Translations under genes and position numbers: made by a program
The notes under the pieces: model-generated
The model's database searches: none
Told to the model about the DNA's origin: nothing
Seen by the model: the letters and a program-made list of their open reading frames with translations, nothing else
Part shown: positions 1 to 9,777 of the stretch, in pieces
Numbering within the stretch: position 1 is the stretch's first letter
Layout of the letters: each line of letters begins with the position of its first letter
DNA from: an uncultured Photobacterium sp.
GTDB taxonomy: Bacteria > Pseudomonadota > Gammaproteobacteria > Enterobacterales > Vibrionaceae
Assembly (NCBI RefSeq): GCF_947039875.1
Contig: NZ_CAMRAN010000031.1
Span: 1 to 50,137 of the forward strand
Length of the DNA stretch: 50,137 bases
Direction of reading: 5' to 3'

Positions 1-50
1 TGAGGTCACGCCTAGTTCCTTGAAGATCGGGAACCTCGTGTGTCGCTCCA
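1..50 (+). pseudogene. Degenerate tRNA-Gly-like unit, copy 1 (cut by window edge)
   Basis: These 50 bases are identical to the 3' parts of the complete units at 67-157 and 421-511. They run from the variable loop through the enlarged T-arm to a terminal CCA. The 5' half lies outside the window. The next 16 bases (51-66) form a spacer that recurs, with two changes, after the true tRNA-Gly at 405-420. Confidence 0.8.
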
Positions 51-66
51 ATTTAAATCTGTGCAA

Positions 67-157
67 TGTACACTAGTTCAGCTGGTTATGCGTAATATTG
101 CCAAGGTTGAGGTCACGCCTAGTTCCTTGAAGATCGGGAACCTCGTGTGTCGCTCCA
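67..157 (+). pseudogene. Degenerate tRNA-Gly-like unit, copy 2
   Basis: This 91-base unit aligns along its length with the true tRNA-Gly(GCC) at 329-404. It keeps the D-arm region, the anticodon loop TTGCCAA, the 3' acceptor strand and the CCA end. Three outer acceptor pairs are lost because the 5' end is TGTACAC where the gene has GCGACAC. The anticodon stem is weakened by mismatch and wobble pairs. The T-arm carries 15 extra bases, which could form a small GTTCC/GGAAC hairpin. An aminoacylatable tRNA is unlikely. Whether the unit is transcribed or processed cannot be told from sequence. Confidence 0.8.
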
Positions 158-227
158 AATTGATATTCATGGCTACGGCGGTGAGTAAAAATAGTTGTCA
201 CCAAACTTTAATGGTGAAAAAATCGGA

Positions 228-304
<77 letters not shown>

Positions 305-328
305 ATTCTCTTTTTAAAGAGATGTGAT

Positions 329-404
329 GCGACACTAGCTCAGCTGGTAGAGCGCAACCTTGCCAAGGTTGAGGTCACGAGTTCGAACCTCGTGTGTCGC
401 TCCA
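329..404 (+). tRNA. tRNA-Gly (anticodon GCC)
   Basis: The 76-base cloverleaf has a perfect acceptor stem (GCGACAC/GTGTCGC), anticodon stem CAACC/GGTTG around TTGCCAA, T-stem ACGAG/CTCGT and an encoded CCA end. It decodes GGC and GGU. It lies 24 bases after tRNA-fMet and is followed by a 16-base spacer and degenerate copy 3. It is the evident parent of the tRNA-like units on either side. Confidence 0.96.
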
Positions 405-420
405 ATTTAAATCTTCGCAA

Positions 421-511
421 TGTACACTAGTTCAGCTGGTTGTGCGCAATATTGCCAAGGTTGAGGTCACGCCTAGTTCCTTGAAGATCGGGAACCTCGT
501 GTGTCGCTCCA
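421..511 (+). pseudogene. Degenerate tRNA-Gly-like unit, copy 3
   Basis: This 91-base unit differs from copy 2 at only two bases, both transitions in the D-loop/anticodon-stem stretch (about 442-447). The last 50 bases are identical in all three copies. It has the same broken acceptor end, weakened anticodon stem and 15-base T-arm enlargement. The degenerate form was therefore copied after it arose, or the copies are kept alike by conversion. Confidence 0.8.
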
Positions 512-690
512 ATTTAGTTATCATCGGACTTATCGGTGAACTACTACTGTGAAGTATTAGTCTTAATGTGGTATTCCTGAGGTATTCGATTACCGATATC
601 ATCAGTGTACTGCTTCAAGTGTTTCTAGTTTAGCTATGAAGCCCACTTAGAGGCAATCAGCTTCGATTACATCATCTGTTATTGATCATG

Positions 691-710
691 CAACCTAACG
701 GTTGTTTTTT
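691..710 (+). terminator. Probable Rho-independent terminator of the tRNA cluster
   Basis: A CAACC/GGTTG stem with a TAAC loop is followed by six T. It lies about 180 bases after the last tRNA-like unit and ahead of the DnaA-box region. The stem is short, so strength is uncertain. Confidence 0.55.
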
Positions 711-879
711 CATCTTAGCTATTTGCAAAGATGTTTGTAATATCAATATCGTCATATATGACAAACGCTCTTTTCTTAGCACTGATTAAATTGTACTTAC
801 CGCCATACACATTATGGTTTATTTTGTGTTTTTTCCGAAACAGAAGATGTGATAAGTTATTATTTTAGTAAGTTTTTTA

Positions 880-1210
880 AATTTATTGCACCGTTAGATC
901 ACAGTTAAATTAACAGAGTTATCCACATAACAATATCTGTGGGTAAGTTGGTTGATTAGATGTGATAGGTAGGTGTGAATAACTTTAGGAAGAGTGATCT
1001 TCGTGAAATTATACGCTTTATTAAGTAAGAATAACTAACAGGGTAACTCTTTGTTTTTTATTTTTAATTTCTCATTTATATACAATTTGTACACAGTTCA
1101 TTTAATCCTTCCTTTGGCGGGATAACCATCTTGATTATGTTATCCACTCCCTGTGTTTAATCTTTCTTTTTACTACCTATTTTGACGTCATTTAAAAAGT
1201 TTTCCACATA
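880..1210. promoter_or_regulatory. datA: DnaA-box cluster, candidate datA-like locus
   Basis: The gap between the tRNA genes and queG (512-1230) has no credible gene and is AT-rich. It holds a perfect DnaA box TTATCCACA (919-927, +) and two matches to the relaxed consensus: TTATTCACA (974-982, minus) and TTTTCCACA (1200-1208, +). Three one-mismatch boxes lie at 938-946 (minus), 1140-1148 (+) and 1152-1160 (minus). In E. coli, datA, which promotes hydrolysis of DnaA-ATP with IHF, lies between the glyVXY tRNA-Gly genes and queG. The same neighbours flank this region. I found only imperfect IHF-like sites, with spacing off by one base near 944-956 and 1123-1136. The function is inferred. Confidence 0.55.
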
Positions 1211-1230
1211 TACCCAGAGTACCTAGAGTG

Positions 1231-2364
1231 TTATGCGTCTCGAGGTAAGCCTTTTTCTATAATTCGTACTAAACGCTTAGTGGCATTAGGTAGAACCTCA
1301 ATAACCCTCTGTTGACGTTTTTGTTGTTGCTGTTCTAAAGCCCATCCAATATGAACATCAACCAGTGGATGCTCTCCTTGACGGGCGATTAATGCATCGA
1401 TGATCTCGGCTTGATACGGCGCGTTACCTAATGCAATGGTAATATTTCGTAACCACTGAGTATGGCCAATACGGCGAATGGCTGAGCCTTCTGTATTTTT
1501 TAAGAACGTTGCTTCATTCCATTGATAGAGTGTGACGAGATCTTGCTGAAATAATACATCACGGCAGTGATAGTCCGTTTCTGTTGTTATTTCACCGTTA
1601 CGGCTAAAAGGGCAGACTAATTGACAGTCATCACAACCATAAATTCTATTACCCATTGCTGCTCGATATTGCTCTGGAATAATACCTTCAAATTCAATTG
1701 TGAGATAAGAAATACAACGTCGTGCATCAACGACGCCAGCCTCAATAATGGCACCTGTTGGGCAACTAGTCATACAAGCCACACATTTACCACATTGATT
1801 GCTTACTGGCTCATCTATGGGTAAGGGGAGATCAATTAACAGCTCTCCTAAAAAGAACCATGAGCCTGATTGGTCGTTAAGAATGAGTGAGTGTTTCCCC
1901 GTCCAGCCTAATCCCGATTTTTCAGCAAGTGGGCGTTCCAATACTGGAGCCGAATCAACAAATGGTCGACAGCCAAATTCACCCACAACACTTTCAATAC
2001 GTTGGCCTAATTGTTTGAGGCGATTTCGAATTAATTTATGATAATCACGCCCAAGCGAATAACGACTAATATAGGCTTTTGTTGGTTGTTTTAAGGTTTG
2101 AGCAAACCCTGCTTGTGGTGGTAAGTAATTCATACGAACACTGATGACACATACCGTTCCTGGAAGTAATTCTTGAGGACGAGCTCGCATCATTCCGTGG
2201 CGCGCCATCCAATCCATATCACCATGGTAACCAGCATCAAGCCATCGCTGTAGCTGTGCTTCGTGCTGTGTTAAATCGATATCACAGATCCCGACTGCCT
2301 GAAAGCCAAGTTCTTGCCCCCAAATTTTAATTTGCAGTGCGAGTTGTTGATAATCGATACTCAT
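1231..2364 (-). CDS. queG: Epoxyqueuosine reductase QueG
   Basis: The 377-residue protein matches QueG, the cobalamin- and iron-sulfur-dependent enzyme that reduces epoxyqueuosine to queuosine at position 34 of tRNAs with a GUN anticodon (cytoplasm). It has the N-terminal QueG/DUF1730 region with the VDSAPVLERPLA stretch that holds the catalytic aspartate. Two ferredoxin-like cysteine clusters follow: CGKCVACMTSCPTG and, further on, CDDCQLVCP. A HEAT-like C-terminus with IRRIGHTQWLRNITIALGN closes the protein. The length is normal and the ATG is the only sensible start. It is transcribed away from tsaE, as in E. coli. The nnr gene that usually faces it survives only as a remnant. Confidence 0.95.
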   Translation of the reverse strand: MSIDYQQLALQIKIWGQELGFQAVGICDIDLTQHEAQLQRWLDAGYHGDMDWMARHGMMRARPQELLPGTVCVISVRMNYLPPQAGFAQTLKQPTKAYISRYSLGRDYHKLIRNRLKQLGQRIESVVGEFGCRPFVDSAPVLERPLAEKSGLGWTGKHSLILNDQSGSWFFLGELLIDLPLPIDEPVSNQCGKCVACMTSCPTGAIIEAGVVDARRCISYLTIEFEGIIPEQYRAAMGNRIYGCDDCQLVCPFSRNGEITTETDYHCRDVLFQQDLVTLYQWNEATFLKNTEGSAIRRIGHTQWLRNITIALGNAPYQAEIIDALIARQGEHPLVDVHIGWALEQQQQKRQQRVIEVLPNATKRLVRIIEKGLPRDA

Positions 2365-2648
2365 AGCGTCAGTCTTATAGCCAGTAAAAATCAGGGAACG
2401 GATTCTAGCACATTATTATTTTAGAATAGCCATTAGTAGCAATAATGATAGGGATAACTCCGTAGTTGCTATGGTTAGCTCAGTCACAAGCTGACATGCT
2501 GTTGTCAATGGCTGGAATAATAGCTGAGATAATAATGACAGAATATAAAGCTGCACCACTGCTGAATATGTGGATGACACAAATTGAATGCTGTTACTTT
2601 ATTGCGGTAAAATTAAAATAGTCATTTTTCGAGGCAGATCATAATCTC

Positions 2649-2783
2649 GTGCACTATATCTCTCGATATATCGAGGTTTTGATTTATCGTAAAGCAGCAG
2701 ATTTATGTGCGCAAAGCAGCGAGCGTGGTATGCTGGCTACTGATCTTTTTCCGTTTATTCGTCAATTAGTCAATCCAAGATAA
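2649..2783 (+). pseudogene. nnr: 3' remnant of nnr (NAD(P)HX epimerase/dehydratase)
   Basis: An open frame ending at TAA 2781-2783 encodes about 38 residues that match the extreme C-terminus of the bifunctional NAD(P)HX repair enzyme: a KAAD motif, then ERGMLATDLF and a final RQLVNP. E. coli Nnr ends with a similar AAAD ... GMLATDLF ... IVNPE, and nnr sits between queG and tsaE there. Upstream of about 2649 I find no further Nnr-like frame before queG, so roughly 90 percent of the gene is gone. The normally conserved HG before the AAD motif reads YR here. The remnant stops 6 bases before tsaE, the close spacing expected of an ancestral operon. Confidence 0.75.
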
Positions 2784-2789
2784 AATATA

Positions 2790-3254
2790 ATGCAAACATT
2801 TGAAACTTCTCTTGCTGATGAGCAGGCAACGGTAGATTTTGGCCTTAAATTGGCTAAAGCCTGCACGCAACAAACAACAATATACCTTCATGGTGATTTA
2901 GGTGCAGGTAAAACGACATTTAGTCGTGGTTTTATTCGTGCGTTGGGCCATCATGGTAATGTGAAAAGTCCGACTTATACATTGGTTGAACCATATGATC
3001 TTGCGCCTTGGCAGGTTTATCATTTTGACTTATATCGTCTTGCTGATCCTGAAGAATTAGAATTTATGGGGATCCGTGATTATTTTACTAAAGATGCTAT
3101 TTGTTTAGTGGAATGGCCAGAAAAAGGAGTTGGAATGCTACCAGATGCTGACCTAGAGTTACAATTACGCTATCACGGCGAACAAAGAACAGTATTAGTG
3201 ACGTCGAATACGGATTATGGTTCAACGTTAATCAACCACTTAAAATTAGGCTAA
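2790..3254 (+). CDS. tsaE: tRNA threonylcarbamoyladenosine biosynthesis ATPase TsaE
   Basis: The 154-residue TsaE (YjeE) is the ATPase partner of TsaB and TsaD in forming t6A at position 37 of ANN-decoding tRNAs (cytoplasm, essential in many bacteria). The P-loop GDLGAGKT lies at residues 35-42, the conserved [11 protein letters not shown] at 59-69 and a Walker B-like YHFDLYRL at 77-84. The length is typical. The ATG lies 6 bases after the nnr remnant stop. The ribosome-binding site is poor, which suggests that translation once depended on coupling with nnr. It is the first intact gene of a long operon, 5 bases before amiB. Confidence 0.95.
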   Translation: MQTFETSLADEQATVDFGLKLAKACTQQTTIYLHGDLGAGKTTFSRGFIRALGHHGNVKSPTYTLVEPYDLAPWQVYHFDLYRLADPEELEFMGIRDYFTKDAICLVEWPEKGVGMLPDADLELQLRYHGEQRTVLVTSNTDYGSTLINHLKLG

Positions 3255-3259
3255 TTAGA

Positions 3260-4978
3260 ATGGCGTTACGGACGTATGCAAATCTTCTAATTTTGGGAGT
3301 GGGATTAGTTAGTTCTACCGCGTTTGCAAATGAACTAAAAGGAGTACGCGTGTGGCCTGCTCCGGATGAAACACGTGTGGTATTAGATATGCAAAGCAAA
3401 GCGGATTATTCGCAGTTTATGCTATCGAACCCATCACGATTAGTGATTGATTTAAATAAGACATCACTGAAAACAAAGTTACCTATAACTGTTGCTAAGA
3501 GTGAAATTTTAAAGACAGTTCGCAGCAGTAATGCGCCAGAAAAAGGCGTTACACGATTAGTGTTTGAGCTTAAACGTACCACTAAACCTAAAATTTTCTC
3601 ACTTTCACCAACGCCCGATGGTAGTTATGGTTATCGATTAGTGATGGATTTACCGAATGGTTCAGGTGCAGGTGCTGCAGATAAAGAAGAGCGAGCGGAA
3701 GAAAAGGCCACAAAAAATAACTTGGCTAAGTTGCCATCAGGTACGGCTGATATTGTGGTAGCGGTTGATGCTGGTCATGGCGGTGATGACCCTGGTTCTG
3801 TTGGTCCGACGCATAAATATGAGAAAAATGTTACTTTAGCTGTAGCGAAAAAATTAGCGGCAAAAATTAATGCGACAACGGGGATGCGCGCAGTCATGAC
3901 CCGTCGTGGTGATTATTATGTTGGATTAGGTAAACGTTCAGAGATAGCTCGTAAAAATAAAGCGTTACTGTTAGTTTCTATCCACGCAGATGGCTTTAGT
4001 TCACCTAAGCCTCGTGGTGCATCGGTGTGGGTATTAAATACCCGTCGTGCAAATACTGAGATTGGTCGCTGGTTAGAGCAAAGTGAGAAGCAATCAGAGC
4101 TACTGGGTGGTGGTGATGTGTTATCCAGTAACCCAAAAGATAAATATTTAGGTCGTGCGGTGCTTGATCTGCAATTTAGTTATTCGCAGAAAGAAGGCTA
4201 CGATGTTGCTAAGCGTGTATTGTCGAATTTACGTCATATTGCACGTTTACATAAAACAGTACCGCAATATGCAAGTCTGGCAGTACTAAAATCACCAGAT
4301 ATTCCATCATTATTGGTTGAAACTGGTTTTATTACTAACCCAATTGAAGAACGCCAACTAACGTCTAATACTCATCAAAATCAACTGGCGACTGCGGTTT
4401 ATAAAGGTATTTTACAATACTTCACTGCACATCCACCGGAAGGTACTTTATTTGCTTCGCGCTTAAATGCAGGTGGCATGAAGCATACAGTGACATCGGG
4501 GCAAACATTGAGTGGTATTGCGACTAAATATGGTTCATCGATGGCAGCGATTAGATCAGCTAATCATCTGAAATCAAATTCTGTTAATGTCGGTCAAATA
4601 TTGCTCATTCCAGGACGTGGCATCAAGACTGCGACAACTGTAAAAAAAAATACGGTTAAAAATATATCATCAACGCGGGTGATCTGGCATACGGTAAATC
4701 GAGGTGAATATTTAGGTCAGATTGCTACTCATTATGGTACGACAATGGGCAGTATTCGTAAGCTTAATCACTTAAAATCTGACAATGTGATGCGAGGCCA
4801 GAAACTAAAGATAGCGGTGCCAGCGACTAAAACAGTTCGTCACCGTGTTGCTCGTGGTGAGTTTTTAAGTAAAATTGCAGAAAGATATGGGGTATCAGTT
4901 GGCACTATTCGTAATGCGAATAAGCTACGTTCTGATAAACTAGCAGTAGGACAGACACTAATCATTCCAAGAAGTTAA
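3260..4978 (+). CDS. amiB: N-acetylmuramoyl-L-alanine amidase AmiB with three LysM domains
   Basis: This periplasmic zinc amidase splits septal peptidoglycan during cell separation. Residues 1-23 are a signal peptide with cleavage after AFA. An AMIN domain spans about 25-130 and an Amidase_3 domain about 165-390. The zinc ligands and catalytic acids are visible: H173 in DAGHGG, E188, H242 in SIHADG and E354 in LLVETGF. Three LysM peptidoglycan-binding repeats follow at about 408-451, 476-520 and 527-570. E. coli AmiB lacks LysM repeats and is shorter (445 residues); LysM-bearing AmiB is, to my knowledge, usual in vibrios. The gene lies 5 bases after tsaE and 2 bases before mutL. Confidence 0.96.
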   Translation: MALRTYANLLILGVGLVSSTAFANELKGVRVWPAPDETRVVLDMQSKADYSQFMLSNPSRLVIDLNKTSLKTKLPITVAKSEILKTVRSSNAPEKGVTRLVFELKRTTKPKIFSLSPTPDGSYGYRLVMDLPNGSGAGAADKEERAEEKATKNNLAKLPSGTADIVVAVDAGHGGDDPGSVGPTHKYEKNVTLAVAKKLAAKINATTGMRAVMTRRGDYYVGLGKRSEIARKNKALLLVSIHADGFSSPKPRGASVWVLNTRRANTEIGRWLEQSEKQSELLGGGDVLSSNPKDKYLGRAVLDLQFSYSQKEGYDVAKRVLSNLRHIARLHKTVPQYASLAVLKSPDIPSLLVETGFITNPIEERQLTSNTHQNQLATAVYKGILQYFTAHPPEGTLFASRLNAGGMKHTVTSGQTLSGIATKYGSSMAAIRSANHLKSNSVNVGQILLIPGRGIKTATTVKKNTVKNISSTRVIWHTVNRGEYLGQIATHYGTTMGSIRKLNHLKSDNVMRGQKLKIAVPATKTVRHRVARGEFLSKIAERYGVSVGTIRNANKLRSDKLAVGQTLIIPRS

Positions 4979-4980
4979 TT

Positions 4981-7113
4981 ATGCCGATTCAGATTTTACC
5001 CGCTCGGCTGGCTAACCAGATTGCTGCGGGTGAAGTTGTTGAACGCCCCGCATCTGTAGTCAAAGAGCTTGTTGAAAATAGTATAGATGCCGGCGCCACT
5101 CGAATTGATATTGATATCGAAAAAGGTGGTAGCCGGTTAATTCGTATTCGTGATAATGGCAAAGGCATTGTTAAAGATGAACTTGGCTTAGCTCTAAGCC
5201 GTCACGCCACCTCAAAAATATCCTCACTGGATGATCTTGAAGCCATTGTAAGTTTAGGTTTTCGTGGTGAAGCACTTGCCAGTATCAGCTCAGTATCACG
5301 CTTAACCTTAACTTCCCGTACCGAAGATCAAACTGAAGCATGGTCAGCCTATGCTGAAGGTCGTGATATGGAGGTTCAATTAAAACCAGCGGCTCATCCC
5401 GTTGGTACAACATTGGAAGTATTAGATCTATTTTTTAATACGCCAGCGCGACGTAAGTTTTTACGGACAGAAAAAACAGAATTTACTCATATTGATGAGC
5501 TGATTAAACGTATTGCTTTAAGCCGCTTTGATGTCGCCATTACATTGCGCCATAACGGTAAATTGGTACGTCAATATCGTATTGCTGATAATATATTACA
5601 GCAAGAACGTCGCTTGGCTGTTGCCTGTGGACCGGCTTTTTTACAACATGCATTAGTGGTTGAATTGGCACATGGCGATTTGAAGCTATCAGGTTGGGTT
5701 TGTAGTCCGCAAGGCGCGCGCAGCCAAAATGATATTCAATATTGCTACGTTAATGGTCGCATGATGAAAGATAAATTAATCAATCATGCAATTCGACAAG
5801 CGTATGAGTCGAGTTTACGATCGGAGCAATATGCTGCTTATGTGTTGTATATTGAAGTTGATCCGCATCAAGTTGATGTTAATGTTCATCCAGCTAAACA
5901 TGAAGTACGTTTCCATCAAGCGCGCTTAGTGCATGATTTTATTTATCAAACCTTACAAAGTGCATTACAGCAAGCCGTAGATGTTGATGATATTCATCAG
6001 TATCAGGCTCCTGTAAGAGCCAGTGCGCATGCGCATCCTGACGTAACCTCAATACCGATTGATCGCGTTTCTCAAACCATTGCTGCAATGCCTGATTATC
6101 CCAACAAAGCGGGCTCTGACAGTTGGTTGACGACTCAACCTTCAACGACTACGGCATCGCTATCAACGTCCGATATTGATACTAATGTAGCGCCTATTTC
6201 TGCGCCTAAAAAAACTTTATTAGAAAATTCAGTTAGTAAAGATACTCAACAAAGCTATAGTCAAAAGAGTAGTTCAACATTATCACCACCATCAACCACC
6301 GCTAAGCGTCAACAGGGTACGTCTGATCATGCTCCTTCTCGTCATTATGGTGGGCCAGGGCCAACGGCGGCAGAAGTTAACGCTTATCAACGGTTGATAA
6401 CACCGGATAATTCAGATGCTACGCCGTTAATATCGACGCGAGGTGCAGAATGTGAAGCATCGACTCAAATAGCTGAACCGCGACGTGAATGGATAACACC
6501 GAGTCAACCTATGGCAATAAAGCCAAGTAAGCGTTCTCATACTAATGAGGCCGGACTGGGAAAAGCATTAGCGGTAGTTGATGAGCAATTTCTATTGTTA
6601 AGCCAGCACCATCAGATAGTGTTATTAAAATTACCGGTTGCAGAGCACTTGCGTTATGTTGGCCAGTTGCAATTAGCAAAAACGGAAGGTTTAAAACCCC
6701 AGCCATTACTCATTCCATTAGCGGTACCTGTCGAGCCTGAATTAATGCAGTATGCAGAGCTACATGGACAACTACTTAAACAATTAGGGATCCAACTAAA
6801 GGCCAAAGGGCGTGATAGCATCATTATTTTGTCGGTTTGTATGCCTCTAAGGCAACAAAACTTACAACAGTTAATCCCAAATTTGTTAACCTATCTTCAT
6901 GCCGCGAGTGATGATCCTGATGCTCAAGGATGGGATAACCTTTTATTCTGGCTCGCTAAGCAATGTTATATGGCAGTAACAAACTACACTTTGGCACAAG
7001 CGATTCAGTTAATTACAGAATTAGAGCAGCTATGGGGAGATCAATTAATGACATTTAATGCACAACTTGTTCGACCTGTTGATATGCAAGCAGCGATAGA
7101 AGCATTTAAGTAA
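4981..7113 (+). CDS. mutL: DNA mismatch repair protein MutL
   Basis: MutL couples MutS mismatch recognition to MutH and UvrD (cytoplasm). The 710-residue protein has the N-terminal GHKL ATPase: E29/N33 within [17 protein letters not shown] at 58-62 and GFRGEAL at 93-99. The transducer domain ends with the [12 protein letters not shown] motif near 305-316. A long Ser/Thr/Pro/Gln-rich linker runs from about 335 to 520, and the C-terminal dimerisation domain follows. I see no DQHA(X)2E(X)4E endonuclease motif, as expected where MutH supplies nicking. The protein is longer than the 615-residue E. coli MutL because of the linker. The ATG is 2 bases after the amiB stop. Confidence 0.96.
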   Translation: MPIQILPARLANQIAAGEVVERPASVVKELVENSIDAGATRIDIDIEKGGSRLIRIRDNGKGIVKDELGLALSRHATSKISSLDDLEAIVSLGFRGEALASISSVSRLTLTSRTEDQTEAWSAYAEGRDMEVQLKPAAHPVGTTLEVLDLFFNTPARRKFLRTEKTEFTHIDELIKRIALSRFDVAITLRHNGKLVRQYRIADNILQQERRLAVACGPAFLQHALVVELAHGDLKLSGWVCSPQGARSQNDIQYCYVNGRMMKDKLINHAIRQAYESSLRSEQYAAYVLYIEVDPHQVDVNVHPAKHEVRFHQARLVHDFIYQTLQSALQQAVDVDDIHQYQAPVRASAHAHPDVTSIPIDRVSQTIAAMPDYPNKAGSDSWLTTQPSTTTASLSTSDIDTNVAPISAPKKTLLENSVSKDTQQSYSQKSSSTLSPPSTTAKRQQGTSDHAPSRHYGGPGPTAAEVNAYQRLITPDNSDATPLISTRGAECEASTQIAEPRREWITPSQPMAIKPSKRSHTNEAGLGKALAVVDEQFLLLSQHHQIVLLKLPVAEHLRYVGQLQLAKTEGLKPQPLLIPLAVPVEPELMQYAELHGQLLKQLGIQLKAKGRDSIIILSVCMPLRQQNLQQLIPNLLTYLHAASDDPDAQGWDNLLFWLAKQCYMAVTNYTLAQAIQLITELEQLWGDQLMTFNAQLVRPVDMQAAIEAFK

Positions 7114-7116
7114 TTT

Positions 7117-8070
7117 ATGACTAAGCTACAAGTTATGACTAAGCCACAACCTCAAGCGATTTTTTTGATGGGCCCGACAGCGTCAGGCAAAACAGATTTA
7201 GCGATTCGGTTACGAGAACAGCTCCCTGTTGAGTTGATAAGTGTCGACTCTGCCCTTATTTATAAGGGAATGGATATTGGCACTGCGAAACCAGATGCGC
7301 ATGAATTGGCTCTAGCACCGCATCGTTTAATAGATATTCGTGATCCAGCGCAAAGTTATTCCGCTGCAGACTTTCGTTCGGATGCACTAAAAGAAATGGC
7401 TGATATAGTGTCTGCGGGGCGGATTCCTTTGTTAGTCGGTGGTACTATGTTGTACTACAAGGCATTATTAGAAGGTTTGTCACCATTACCTGCGGCAGAT
7501 AATGCTGTTCGCGCTGGTATAGAACAAGATGCTGAAGCTCGAGGTTGGCAAGCACTGCATGATGAATTAGTGCAAATTGATCCTGTTGCCGGTGCTCGGA
7601 TCCATCCTAATGATCCGCAGCGATTATCTCGTGCATTGGAAGTTTTTCGAATCTCAGGTAAGACACTTACCGAGTTAACTAAAACTCAAGGTGAATCGTT
7701 ACCTTATAAGGTTCACCAATTTGCAATTACGCCCACGGATAGGGCTGTACTGCATCATCGAATTGAGCTTCGGTTCAAAAAAATGATCGAAGCAGGGTTT
7801 GAGCAAGAAGTACGAGCATTATATGACCGTGGTGATCTTCACCTTGAACTTCCTTCTATACGCTGCGTTGGTTATCGACAGATGTGGGAATATTTGGACG
7901 GGAAACATGACATAGATGAAGCGGTTTTCCGTGGTATCTGTGCTACTCGTCAATTGGCAAAGCGTCAAATCACTTGGCTTCGTGGCTGGAAAGATTTGAC
8001 TTGGTTGGATAGTAGTGATGTTGATAGCGCGTTACAAACCGTCACAAACTCAGTTAGATGTGATGTTTAA
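7117..8070 (+). CDS. miaA: tRNA dimethylallyltransferase MiaA
   Basis: MiaA transfers the dimethylallyl group to N6 of A37 in tRNAs that read UNN codons, the first step to ms2i6A (cytoplasm). The 317-residue protein has the P-loop GPTASGKT at residues 19-26, the [16 protein letters not shown] motif that binds substrate, and a C-terminal segment with [11 protein letters not shown]. The length is typical. An alternative start is the ATG at 7135 (residue 7). The gene is 3 bases after mutL and shares its operon. The gap to hfq (8071-8157) carries a TATACT hexamer at 8079-8084 that could be the -10 of an hfq promoter, but no good -35 is seen. Confidence 0.96.
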   Translation: MTKLQVMTKPQPQAIFLMGPTASGKTDLAIRLREQLPVELISVDSALIYKGMDIGTAKPDAHELALAPHRLIDIRDPAQSYSAADFRSDALKEMADIVSAGRIPLLVGGTMLYYKALLEGLSPLPAADNAVRAGIEQDAEARGWQALHDELVQIDPVAGARIHPNDPQRLSRALEVFRISGKTLTELTKTQGESLPYKVHQFAITPTDRAVLHHRIELRFKKMIEAGFEQEVRALYDRGDLHLELPSIRCVGYRQMWEYLDGKHDIDEAVFRGICATRQLAKRQITWLRGWKDLTWLDSSDVDSALQTVTNSVRCDV

Positions 8071-8145
8071 TTAACGTGTATACTCTGAACTGCTTTGCGT
8101 ATTTTTAGTTTTTGTTCGTTGCTAAATACAACTACAAACAAATAA

Positions 8146-8406
<261 letters not shown>

Positions 8407-8434
8407 AGTTATTTTCAAATAAGGAGCTGATTAC

Positions 8435-9724
8435 TTGTTTGACCGTTATGAAGCTGGTGAACAAGCTATTCTTGTTCATATTAATTTCACCCAAGATGAG
8501 GAATGGGAAGATCTTAGCGAATTTGAAATGCTAGTGTCTTCCGCCGGGGTTAATGCACTGCACGTGGTTACGGGCAGTCGTAAAACGCCGCTTCCTAAAT
8601 ATTATGTTGGTGAAGGTAAAGCACAAGAAATAGCTGATGCCGTAAGTGCTGTTGATGCAGATATTATTATTTTCAATCATGCATTGTCACCTGCACAAGA
8701 ACGAAACTTAGAGCTGCTTTGTCAATGTCGCGTGATTGATCGTACCGGGTTAATTCTCGATATCTTCGCTCAACGAGCACGTACCCATGAGGGTAAGTTG
8801 CAAGTTGAATTGGCACAATTACGTCATATATCAACCCGATTAATTCGTGGTTGGACTCACCTTGAGCGACAAAAAGGTGGTATTGGCCTTCGCGGGCCAG
8901 GTGAAACTCAGTTAGAAACCGATCGACGTTTATTACGTGAACGTATTAAAACTATTTTGCGTCGTTTAGATAAAGTCGCTAAACAGCGTGATCAGGGACG
9001 TCGAGCGAGAAACCGAGCAGAAATCCCAACGGTGTCATTAGTTGGGTATACCAATGCGGGTAAATCAACATTATTCAATCGTATTACTGATGCTGGGGTA
9101 TATGCGGCCGATCAGCTGTTTGCTACCTTGGATCCAACATTACGTAAGATTGAAGTTGCAGATGTCGGTATAGCGATACTTGCAGATACTGTTGGTTTTA
9201 TTCGACATTTACCCCACGATTTAGTGGCTGCGTTTAAAGCAACATTAAAAGAAACGCAAGAAGCAGATTTATTGCTTCATGTGGTTGATGCCAGTGATGA
9301 TCGCTTTCGTGAAAACATTGAGGCGGTAGATACCGTTCTTGATGAAATCGATGCCGGCGACGTTCCTGTTTTACTGGTTATGAATAAAATTGATAACTTG
9401 GATAATGCACAGCCACGAATTGAGCGTGACGAAGAGGGGTTACCTCGACGAGTTTGGGTATCAGCCATGGAAGGGCAAGGCATTGACTTGTTATTCCAAG
9501 CCTTAACAGAACGCCTTGCAGGAACGATGATAAAACACAGCTTGCGTTTACCGCCTGAGATGATTGGACGATTACGCAGTAAGTTTTATCAGATGGGATG
9601 TATTGTACAAGAAGAGTATGAATCAGATGGCTGTTTAATGATTGATATTCGCTTACCGATGGCAGAATGGTCGCGGTTACAAAAAAGAGAAAGTACTTCG
9701 TTAGATGACTACATCGTTGCTTAA
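8435..9724 (+). CDS. hflX: Ribosome-associated GTPase HflX
   Basis: HflX is a GTPase that splits stalled or heat-damaged 70S ribosomes. The 429-residue protein has the N-terminal HflX domain with a glycine-rich GGIGLRGPGETQLE motif near 148-161. The G domain follows: G1 GYTNAGKS at 204-211, G3 DTVGF, G4 NKID and a SAMEGQG G5-like motif. The start is TTG at 8435, supported by AAGGAG at 8421-8426 with 8 bases of spacing and by the expected N-terminus MFDRYEAGEQA. The gene is 28 bases after hfq and probably co-transcribed. Confidence 0.96.
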   Translation: MFDRYEAGEQAILVHINFTQDEEWEDLSEFEMLVSSAGVNALHVVTGSRKTPLPKYYVGEGKAQEIADAVSAVDADIIIFNHALSPAQERNLELLCQCRVIDRTGLILDIFAQRARTHEGKLQVELAQLRHISTRLIRGWTHLERQKGGIGLRGPGETQLETDRRLLRERIKTILRRLDKVAKQRDQGRRARNRAEIPTVSLVGYTNAGKSTLFNRITDAGVYAADQLFATLDPTLRKIEVADVGIAILADTVGFIRHLPHDLVAAFKATLKETQEADLLLHVVDASDDRFRENIEAVDTVLDEIDAGDVPVLLVMNKIDNLDNAQPRIERDEEGLPRRVWVSAMEGQGIDLLFQALTERLAGTMIKHSLRLPPEMIGRLRSKFYQMGCIVQEEYESDGCLMIDIRLPMAEWSRLQKRESTSLDDYIVA

Positions 9725-9777
9725 TGGATTGCTGAGTAATAAAAACTGTCGTCATATCACATTGATGGAGTTCTATA

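Noticed and set aside
880..1210. The DnaA-box gap as a replication origin (oriC).
   Set aside because: There are few GATC sites, no set of AT-rich 13-mers, and mnmG/mioC or gyrB-dnaA neighbours are absent. The flanking genes point to a datA-like site.
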